From: Acidimicrobiales bacterium
GTDB lineage: Bacteria; Actinomycetota; Acidimicrobiia; Acidimicrobiales; JAKAVM01
Direction of reading: 5' to 3'
NCBI GenBank assembly: GCA_027451785.1
Contig: DAIDIS010000083.1
Coordinates: forward strand, 1 to 12,194
DNA: 12,194 nt
The notes under the pieces are model-generated. The model did no database searches, was not told where the DNA came from, and was given only the letters and a program-made list of their open reading frames with translations. Each line of letters starts with the position of its first letter. The stretch's first letter is position 1. Of this stretch, positions 1-5,161 are shown piece by piece. Both the position numbers and the translations under genes were made by a program.

Positions 1-229
1 CCACCACGTCCTCCCGCAAGACGTTTGAAATGGCGAATGGATGAGACATCGGAGGGACGCCTTCAAGATCCAGTTTGGACATTGCGCCTGCGTGGTCGAT
101 AATCACCGCCAGCGAGCTGGTGTAGTAATCAAGTTCCTGCGGGCTCAGATCCAGTCTGGCGAGCCGTGCGACGTGCGCAACCTCGCTTGCCGAGATCGGT
201 GGAGTCCCTGTGGGATTGGGTGAATTCAT
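1..229 (-). CDS. gatC: Asp/Glu-tRNA amidotransferase subunit C (GatC), 3' end beyond window
   Basis: GatC is the small subunit of the GatCAB amidotransferase, which converts misacylated Glu-tRNA(Gln) or Asp-tRNA(Asn) to the amide form in the cytoplasm. It wraps GatA and GatB together. Visible here are the first 76 residues, with the family landmarks in order: an ISASEVAHVARLARLDLS helix near residue 13, a second helix (YYTSSLAVIIDHAGAM), the conserved VPPMSHPF segment and NVLREDVV. The family is usually about 95-100 residues, so roughly 20 are missing past base 1. The ATG at 229 is preceded by GGAG at a 7-base spacing. gatA and gatB would be expected just outside the left edge. The 160 bp upstream (230-389), between this start and the esterase stop, show no clear promoter or terminator, so read-through from the esterase is possible. 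Confidence 0.93.
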   Translation of the reverse strand, partial: MNSPNPTGTPPISASEVAHVARLARLDLSPQELDYYTSSLAVIIDHAGAMSKLDLEGVPPMSHPFAISNVLREDVV

Positions 230-389
230 AATGCGGCTCCGATGCCTATTTACCTTGAGGGAAAGTCTATGGACGTCACGAGGATGTCGACGAATGGCCT
301 GGGGATGTCGATGGAGTGCTTCGCAATCAGCAAGATTGTCGTGGGGGAATCGCTTGCCGAGGAGCTCGGAAGGAAGAAAAGCGGCACTG

Positions 390-1172
390 TCATCCAGCGC
401 TCACCTCGCCGGTGTGGTCGGCCTTTTCGTTGTGAATGCGGCGCATGAACTCCAACGAACGGTCGATTATCAATTGAGAGTCGTAGTCGAGGGTTGCAAC
501 GTGATAGCTGCGCTCCAGCTCGACTTGCTCCACCGGCCCCCCGAACTCCTCCAGTACTACGTGGGCCGTCGATGGCGGGACCACATGATCCTGCTTGGAG
601 GTGAAAAGAATTGTAGGGCAGTCAATCTTCCCAAGCTGAGGCTGCAACTCTATGGCGGCCTCGGAGAGGGAAAGGAGGGGAGCGACCGGAGTCGCCTCGT
701 AAGAGAACTCTTTGGATTCAGGGTCGGCAATGTCGGACCCGATCGAAGGGATGTCGCCGCCGCTTTCAAGAAATCCCCTCAGAATGTCCAAAAAGCTCTC
801 CGCCGGTCCCTCGATGAACGGGTTTACGAGAATCAGACCGGATATCTCGGGATGGAGAGTCCCAAGCTTGGCTGTGAGGGTGCCCCCCATGGAAAGGCCG
901 CAGACAAAAATTTCTTCGCAGACCTCGGACAACCTCGAATAGGCCGCTTCGGCTTCGCCGAGCCAGTCGGCAAAAGTTCTGGTGCGAAGGTCATCCGGGG
1001 AAGTACCGTGCCCCGGGAGCAACGGGAGTTCGACGGTCATGCCGTCTGCGGCGAACGCCTCAGCCAAAAGGCGCATTGACTGAGGTGAACCGGTAAAGCC
1101 GTGGAGCACCAGAGCCCCACGGCTATCGCCGGTTGAACGATATGGTTTTGCTGCTTCGCCTGCGTCGGCCAT
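390..1172 (-). CDS. Est30-like carboxylesterase / monoacylglycerol lipase (alpha/beta hydrolase)
   Basis: A 260-residue serine hydrolase of the alpha/beta-hydrolase fold, expected to hydrolyse short or medium acyl esters in the cytoplasm; there is no signal peptide. The N-terminal oxyanion motif is HGFTGSP (residues 24-30). The nucleophile elbow is GLSMGG with Ser94. The acid is Asp195 in SKQDHVVP and the base is His224 in SYHVATLDYD. Spacing and motifs match the Bacillus/Geobacillus Est30 carboxylesterase and thermostable monoacylglycerol lipase group; the true substrate cannot be read from sequence. It starts at ATG 1172, only 9 bases after the stop of the SDR gene and without a strong Shine-Dalgarno, so it is probably translated from the SDR message. 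With an SDR of the hydroxyacyl-CoA type upstream, a lipid or fatty-acid role is a reasonable inference but no more. Confidence 0.9.
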   Translation of the reverse strand: MADAGEAAKPYRSTGDSRGALVLHGFTGSPQSMRLLAEAFAADGMTVELPLLPGHGTSPDDLRTRTFADWLGEAEAAYSRLSEVCEEIFVCGLSMGGTLTAKLGTLHPEISGLILVNPFIEGPAESFLDILRGFLESGGDIPSIGSDIADPESKEFSYEATPVAPLLSLSEAAIELQPQLGKIDCPTILFTSKQDHVVPPSTAHVVLEEFGGPVEQVELERSYHVATLDYDSQLIIDRSLEFMRRIHNEKADHTGEVSAG

Positions 1173-1181
1173 AGCCGAAGC

Positions 1182-2060
1182 TTAGGCGCCGAGAATGCCC
1201 TTCATCTCATTGGCGAGGTCGCTTACTTCCCAGCGAGCTTGCTTTTCGACCTTCTCGCCCATCTGCCAAGGGGTCATGAGCTGCACGGTTCCGCCCTGTA
1301 CGAAGAAGGTCTTGCCGGTTGCCGGGCAGGACTCGGTCGCAAGGTAGGCAACAGCCGGAGAGATGTTGGACGGGTCCCAAGAGTCGAACTGGTCCGCGCC
1401 AGGTGCCTGGACGATATCCGACAGACCGGGAGTGGCCTCGGTCATCCTGGTGCGTGCCGCGGGCGCAATGGCGTTCACGCGCACGCCGTAGCGGGAGAGC
1501 TCCTGCGCACAGATAATGGTGAAGGCGGCGATGCCTGCCTTGGCAGCTCCATAGTTGGCCTGGCCCGGGTTGCCCAGAAGGCCCGAAGTCGACGAGGTGT
1601 TGATAACGGAGGCGTTCACCGTCTCACCGGCCTTCGACCTCTCGCGCCAATAGGCGGCTGCGTGCCGGGTAGGGACGAAGTGACCCTTCAGGTGGACGTG
1701 GATAACCGAGTCCCACTCCTCCTCCGTCATATTGATCAGAACACGGTCACGCAGGATGCCCGCATTGTTGACCAGGACGTGGAGGTCGCCGAAAGCGTCG
1801 ATGGCGCTCTGGATGAGCCTCTGCCCACCGTCCCAGTCGGCCACGTTGTCGGTGTTTGCAACTGCTTCGCCGCCAAGGGCGATGATTTCGTCCGCAACTT
1901 GCTGCGCTGCGCTGCGGTCCTCGCCGGAGCCTTCCAGCGATCCGCCCAGGTCGTTCACTACAACCTTGGCGCCTTCCTTTGCGAAGAGCAGTGCGTGCTC
2001 GCGGCCGATGCCGCGGCCTGCACCAGTAATGATTGCTACACGTCCATCGAGCGCGCCCAT
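1182..2060 (-). CDS. SDR-family oxidoreductase, MFE-2/(3R)-hydroxyacyl-CoA dehydrogenase-like
   Basis: A 292-residue short-chain dehydrogenase/reductase. The cofactor motif TGAGRGIG is at residues 12-19. NDLGG at 36-40 places an Asp at the end of strand beta-2, favouring NAD(H). NNAG is at 98-101, and the catalytic residues are Ser157, Tyr170 and Lys174 (YGAAK). The long loop after NDLGG (SLEGSGEDRSAAQQV) and the NYGAAKAGI segment are typical of the hydroxyacyl-CoA dehydrogenase domain of peroxisomal MFE-2 and its actinobacterial stand-alone homologues, so beta-oxidation of acyl-CoA or steroid side chains is the most likely use. The exact substrate is inferred, not seen. It starts at ATG 2060, with AGGA only two bases away and AAAGGA 13 bases away, so neither ribosome site is ideal. 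It forms a pair with the esterase 9 bases downstream. Confidence 0.9.
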   Translation of the reverse strand: MGALDGRVAIITGAGRGIGREHALLFAKEGAKVVVNDLGGSLEGSGEDRSAAQQVADEIIALGGEAVANTDNVADWDGGQRLIQSAIDAFGDLHVLVNNAGILRDRVLINMTEEEWDSVIHVHLKGHFVPTRHAAAYWRERSKAGETVNASVINTSSTSGLLGNPGQANYGAAKAGIAAFTIICAQELSRYGVRVNAIAPAARTRMTEATPGLSDIVQAPGADQFDSWDPSNISPAVAYLATESCPATGKTFFVQGGTVQLMTPWQMGEKVEKQARWEVSDLANEMKGILGA

Positions 2061-2114
2061 GTTCCTGGCAGGTCCTTTCGTGGTTCTTTTTGGAATCCGG
2101 GAGTTACGATCCCC

Positions 2115-2141
2115 AGATTATTCACCCGGAAACCTTGGCAA
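2115..2141 (-). promoter_or_regulatory. Weak candidate promoter for the SDR-esterase pair
   Basis: On the minus strand, TTGCCA (2141-2136) is followed after 15 bases by TAATCT (2120-2115), about 55 bases before the SDR start. The hexamers are reasonable but the spacer is shorter than the usual 16-18. It sits in the 109-bp gap after the kinase stop. Offered as a candidate only. Confidence 0.25.
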
Positions 2142-2145
2142 CTAA

Positions 2146-2161
2146 TTGACCGCCGGGTCAA
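2146..2161 (-). terminator. Short inverted repeat after the kinase gene (weak terminator or operator)
   Basis: TTGACC, a 4-base loop and GGTCAA form a perfect 6-bp stem, 8 bases past the kinase stop. There is no real U-run after it, and it abuts the candidate SDR promoter. It could therefore be a weak terminator, an operator dyad or chance. Confidence 0.25.
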
Positions 2162-2169
2162 GTTGGAGG

Positions 2170-3633
2170 CTACGGACCGGTCAGAAGATCAACCCCACTT
2201 CCTACCGCCACTGAAGTCCCAGGCGGAGGGTTGGTCAGGGTTACTTTCTTGTTGGGCGACCCGTATACATTGGAGACTTGGAGGCCTACCTGGCCCAGCG
2301 CTGCCGTGGCGGCATCTACGTTTTCTCCGCGAACGTCCGGCACGGTGACCATCTGTGGCCCCTTGGAGATATGAAGAGTTACGGTTGAGCCCCTGTCCAC
2401 CTGAGAGCCAAGCTGTGGGTCTGAGTCAACGACCTGCCCAATAGGTACCGTGCTCGAATAGACCTGGGTCTGCGCAGCCACCAGGCCCATCTGCTGCAGG
2501 ATGCCCTGAGCCTGGGCGAATGTGTCACCGGCAAGCGAGTTCGGGATGGTACGTGGCTTGGGTCCCTTGGACTGGACCAATGTAATGGTGGTTCCCCATG
2601 CGACACTCCCCGTCGGGCTCCATCGGATTACGTCCCCGAGAGGGATGTTCTCGTCGTAGTCGTAGGCCGGGTTGCCTACCTGTAGATGCAAGCCGTTCAG
2701 GATGGTCGTGGCATCGGTGACCGACTTGCCTACGAGAGACTGCGGAATCCCGACCATGTGGGGGCCGAGGGATAAGACAACGTTGATCGTGTCGCCTTGC
2801 GCCACCTGGGTTCCGGGCGCCGGATCCTGCTGGGCGATCCGACCGGGTAGTACGCCGGCGTTGTACTCCCGTTTGGTCACCACGACCTTGAACTGGTCGT
2901 GCTTCACCTTGGCCTTGGCCTCTCCGACCGTCAGTTTCATCAGGTCGGCCAGCTTGTACTTCGGAGCGAATACCTTCGCCTCGTATGCGAAAGCACCACC
3001 GCCGGCCAGAAGGGCGACGATGAGAATTGGAATACCCACCTTGAAGAGCCTGCGAATCGGGCGGCGACCACCACGTCCTTCTCCATCACCTTCGCCGCGC
3101 CCTGAAAGCATGCGCTCGCCACCGTCACTCAAGTCCTCGTAGTCGAAGGGCTTCGTAAACTCCCGGCCGGGCGACCGAGAGGCATTTGCGTCACCGGAAC
3201 CGACGGCGCCAATCGACGTCAAGTCCGAAGGCAGGACAAAAATATCTCCAGATCCCGCCCCACCACTTCCACCACGCGCCCCGCCCGTCGTCGCAGCCCC
3301 GCCCGTGCCTACAGCACTACCCGGCTTACCGATCGACGTCGTTCCCAGCATTGTGTCGCTGGAACGGTAGGGATCCAATCCGTTACCAAGCCCAACCAAC
3401 TCCAAAGGTGCCGGCTTGGGCAACTTGGCAGCGAGCTCTTCGAGAGCCTTTTCGAGTCCCTTGGCTTCGAGGCGGTCGTCCAACTCGGGAGCACATGCCT
3501 GCGAGAGAATTTCCCCCAGCTTTCCAAGGCTCTCCGGCATCTCAATGGTCGCGCCAACCCTGCCCATGAGCGTCGCGATGGTCGTGTCCGCTCCAAAAGG
3601 CGCTTCCCCGCACACAGCCTCATACAAGACCAA
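2170..3633 (-). CDS. C-terminal fragment: kinase C-lobe end, transmembrane helix and four PASTA repeats
   Basis: The sequence after the TAG stays open from 3684; the first usable downstream start is TTG 3633, with no Shine-Dalgarno, so independent translation is doubtful. In full-gene numbering, 189-230 finish the kinase fold (SDVYSLGLVLYEAV, then GEAPF). A Gly/Ser-rich juxtamembrane linker covers about 295-395. The transmembrane helix is at about 404-423 (VGIPILIVALLAGGGAFAY) after the basic stretch RRPIRRLFK, giving a cytoplasm-in, PASTA-out topology. Four PASTA domains follow at about 431-496, 497-563, 564-631 and 632-692, each of the pattern VPxxxGxxxxxAxxxLxxxGL ... PxxGxxVxxGxxVxLxxSxGP. 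Four repeats is the PknB number in mycobacteria. The stop is TAG at 2170. Confidence 0.8.
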   Translation of the reverse strand: MVLYEAVCGEAPFGADTTIATLMGRVGATIEMPESLGKLGEILSQACAPELDDRLEAKGLEKALEELAAKLPKPAPLELVGLGNGLDPYRSSDTMLGTTSIGKPGSAVGTGGAATTGGARGGSGGAGSGDIFVLPSDLTSIGAVGSGDANASRSPGREFTKPFDYEDLSDGGERMLSGRGEGDGEGRGGRRPIRRLFKVGIPILIVALLAGGGAFAYEAKVFAPKYKLADLMKLTVGEAKAKVKHDQFKVVVTKREYNAGVLPGRIAQQDPAPGTQVAQGDTINVVLSLGPHMVGIPQSLVGKSVTDATTILNGLHLQVGNPAYDYDENIPLGDVIRWSPTGSVAWGTTITLVQSKGPKPRTIPNSLAGDTFAQAQGILQQMGLVAAQTQVYSSTVPIGQVVDSDPQLGSQVDRGSTVTLHISKGPQMVTVPDVRGENVDAATAALGQVGLQVSNVYGSPNKKVTLTNPPPGTSVAVGSGVDLLTGP

Positions 3634-3684
3634 CCCAAGAGAGTAGACATCGGACTTCCCGTCCGTTGCCTTGCCCTTGGCCTG

Positions 3685-4248
3685 CTAGGGCGACGCGTAA
3701 CGAGCGGTCCCCAAAAGCGCCCCAACCGGCTCGGTCCACGCCGACTCGGCCAAGGCTCGGGCCAGACCGAAGTCGGCGATGCAAAGGCGACTCTCTTCGT
3801 CAAAGAGAAGGTTGGCGGGCTTGATGTCTCGGTGGACCAGGCCTCTCCTGTGGGCGTACTCAAGGCCGGTGGCCGCCTCAATCCCCACCTTTACCGCTTG
3901 CTCGACGCTTAGACGTTTACCTGAATAGAACATGGAGGCGAGCGATCCCCCGCCCAAGTACTCAAGAACCAGGAACGGCCCGGAGGCGTCGTCGCCCCAG
4001 TCAAACACCCTCATTACATTGGGGTGCTGAAGCGCAGCCGCAGCCTTCGCTTCAGCGCGGAAGCGACGTAGAAATGTAGCGTCTTCCGCTAACGCCGGAT
4101 GCAGCAACTTCACAGCGACCTTGCGGGAGAGTTTGGAGTCCTCTGCCAGATAGACGTGAGCGGACGCGCCGGTCCCCGCAGGGGACACCAGACGGTACCG
4201 GCCCCCAACGACGCGGCCGATGTGCTCGTCAATCTGAGACATAGCCAT
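3685..4248 (-). CDS. N-terminal kinase fragment (N-lobe and catalytic loop) of the interrupted PASTA kinase
   Basis: 187 residues before the premature TAG. The glycine loop is PAGTGASAHVY (residues 23-33), with Ala in place of the third Gly. The ATP-anchoring lysine is Lys47 in VAVKLL. The catalytic loop is HRDIKPAN with Asp141 and Asn146, and the magnesium-binding DFG begins at Asp159. The activation segment runs to GTARYASP at 180-187, where reading stops. All residues needed for nucleotide binding and phosphotransfer are therefore present, but the rest of the C-lobe (the APE Glu, the SDVYSLG helix and the conserved distal Arg) would be missing. A protein ending here should misfold or be inactive. 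If the TAG is an error, this is simply the front half of a normal cytoplasmic kinase domain. Confidence 0.8.
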   Translation of the reverse strand: MAMSQIDEHIGRVVGGRYRLVSPAGTGASAHVYLAEDSKLSRKVAVKLLHPALAEDATFLRRFRAEAKAAAALQHPNVMRVFDWGDDASGPFLVLEYLGGGSLASMFYSGKRLSVEQAVKVGIEAATGLEYAHRRGLVHRDIKPANLLFDEESRLCIADFGLARALAESAWTEPVGALLGTARYASP

Positions 4249-4329
4249 TACTAAAGCCTAACTACATTGAGGTATTTAGGGTACTCATACGTTCTAGCTG
4301 GACTTTTTGGGTACAAAAGAATATGACTA

Positions 4330-4348
4330 GCACCACTTAGAGTGGCGC
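4330..4348 (-). terminator. Candidate intrinsic terminator after the HD gene
   Basis: On the minus strand GCGCCACT, loop CTA and AGTGGTGC form an 8-bp stem with one G-T wobble, starting about 15 bases after the HD-gene stop. The following TAGTCATATTCTTTTG is T-rich but interrupted. It would separate the HD gene from the kinase gene. Confidence 0.35.
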
Positions 4349-4363
4349 TGACGGCGGGAAGGA

Positions 4364-5011
4364 TCAAGCTTTTTCCTGTGAATAAATGGTGCGCTTGGGC
4401 CTGGCCATCAACTCCCTGACAAGCGGCTCAAAATGTTCCAGGGGCAAAGTGTCGTAGGCCGGGTCAAACGAAACCTGGTCATAGTCCGCGCAGAACTCCT
4501 CCGTAAGGTCAAAGTGCTCGTGGCCTGCGAACTTGTCCCTCATGTCCTTGTCGGCGCCGATGAAATGGAAGAAATAGTAGCCCTGGAAAATTCCGTGCTT
4601 GTCGACCATCCAGTGATAGGGCTCGGCCACGAAAGGCTTTACTATCGCTGCAGCCAGATCGGCGTGGTTGAACGAGGCCAGGTTGTCGCCGATGTCGTGC
4701 AGCAGGGCGCAAAGCACGTATTCGTCGTCTCTGTTAGCGCGATAGGCCCTCGTCGCCGTCTGGAGCGAGTGGGTGAGGCGATCGACCGCGAATCCACCGA
4801 AGTCTCCGTCAAGCAGCTTCAGGTGTCCCAGAACCCGATCGGGAAGCCCGGGATAGAAATTGAGCATTTCACCGGCGATTATCGCCCAGTCCTCTTGAGT
4901 TCCTTCGTCCATCGAATGGAACTTCGCCCTAGGACGATCCCCTTGAGGATCCTGGCTCACTAGAGTCGCCCCACCGACTCCCAGCGAGCTTCCGTCTTTG
5001 TTGGCTTGCAC
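4364..5011 (-). CDS. HD-domain metalloprotein, PhnZ/MIOX-like diiron oxygenase type
   Basis: 215 residues from GTG 5011. The frame is open to GTG 5050, but 5011 has a near-perfect ribosome site, and homologues of this kind have short N-termini. Residues below are counted from 5050 (subtract 13). The metal-ligand pattern is His94 (RLTHSLQ), His118-Asp119 (LLHDIGD), His129 (FNHADLA), His152 (DKHGIFQGYYF) and Asp191 (ADYDQVSFDP). The H...HD spacing (24) and the H129-H152 interval (23) are close to PhnZ, where these ligands hold a mixed-valence di-iron centre that oxidatively cleaves a phosphonate. MIOX, which opens myo-inositol, shares the fold. The HGIFQGYYF and FDPAYDTLPLEHFEP blocks look like a widespread, poorly characterised subgroup. 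The substrate is unknown, and a classical HD phosphohydrolase is the alternative. No phosphonate or inositol genes are adjacent. It is followed by a possible terminator. Confidence 0.8.
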   Translation of the reverse strand: MQANKDGSSLGVGGATLVSQDPQGDRPRAKFHSMDEGTQEDWAIIAGEMLNFYPGLPDRVLGHLKLLDGDFGGFAVDRLTHSLQTATRAYRANRDDEYVLCALLHDIGDNLASFNHADLAAAIVKPFVAEPYHWMVDKHGIFQGYYFFHFIGADKDMRDKFAGHEHFDLTEEFCADYDQVSFDPAYDTLPLEHFEPLVRELMARPKRTIYSQEKA

Positions 5012-5016
5012 GGGGG

Positions 5017-5023
5017 ACCTCCC
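5017..5023 (-). promoter_or_regulatory. Strong Shine-Dalgarno that sets the HD-gene start at GTG 5011
   Basis: GGGAGGT on the minus strand, then five C, then GTG. This near-perfect anti-16S match at ideal spacing argues that the GTG at 5011, not the upstream GTG at 5050, is the true start. Confidence 0.7.
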
Positions 5024-5093
5024 TTCGCGCGCCGTTGATGTGCGCTGCACGCAAGATTACCAACGCCCGAGACCCAGGGCATACGGATGCCGA

Positions 5094-5150
5094 GGACACT
5101 CGAAAAGTTGGCCCTACAGCATGGACACTCGAAAAGTTGGCCGTACAGCA
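5094..5150. repeat. Two direct copies of a 28-bp sequence, period 29; possible IS21-type terminal repeats
   Basis: Copies lie at 5094-5121 and 5123-5150. Both contain GGACACTCGAAAAGTTGGCC and end CCxTACAGCA; they differ at a single base (C versus G). They occupy the 150-bp gap between the ligA stop and the HD-gene start. Read on the minus strand they become TGCTGTACGGCC...TTTTCGAGTGTCC, which resembles the multiple terminal repeats at IS21-family ends, where transposase IstA binds. No istA/istB or opposing end is present, so a remnant end is an inference. A pair of regulator-binding sites upstream of the HD gene is the alternative. Confidence 0.85.
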
Positions 5151-5161
5151 GGGACCGACTG

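Larger units (their letters stand above)
2170..4248 (-). pseudogene. PknB-like Ser/Thr kinase with four PASTA repeats, interrupted by one in-frame TAG
   Basis: One continuous frame of 692 codons from ATG 4248 to TAG 2170 encodes a whole PknB/Stk1-type receptor kinase, except that codon 188 (3687-3685) is TAG. It falls in GTARYASP-stop-QAKG, exactly where the conserved Glu of the subdomain VIII APE/SPE motif belongs. A single GAG-to-TAG change explains it. No other stop or frameshift occurs in the remaining 504 codons, so the lesion is very recent or is a sequencing/assembly error. TAG recoding is unlikely, since the gene's own terminator is also TAG. Such kinases are single-pass membrane proteins that sense peptidoglycan fragments or lipid II and phosphorylate division and wall-synthesis proteins. 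As read, it would give two fragments, described in separate entries. A second ATG lies at 4242, and AGG 8 bases before 4248 favours the first. Confidence 0.85.

Noticed and set aside
210..1079. Long plus-strand frame (289 codons) opposite the esterase
   Set aside because: It lies antisense to a clearly functional hydrolase, has no family motif or ribosome site, and its composition is that of a shadow frame.
1239..2348. 369-codon plus-strand frame
   Set aside because: Antisense to the SDR with all motifs intact on the other strand; the translation is rich in Arg/Gly/Val without domain features.
3685..3687. Programmed TAG recoding (pyrrolysine or reassigned amber)
   Set aside because: TAG also terminates this same gene at 2170, no downstream stimulatory structure is evident, and the position demands Glu.
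5012..5050. Start of the HD gene at GTG 5050
   Set aside because: GTG 5011 has a GGGAGGT ribosome site at ideal distance, whereas 5050 has none.
5094..5150. CRISPR array
   Set aside because: Only two repeat copies with one base between them, so there is no spacer.
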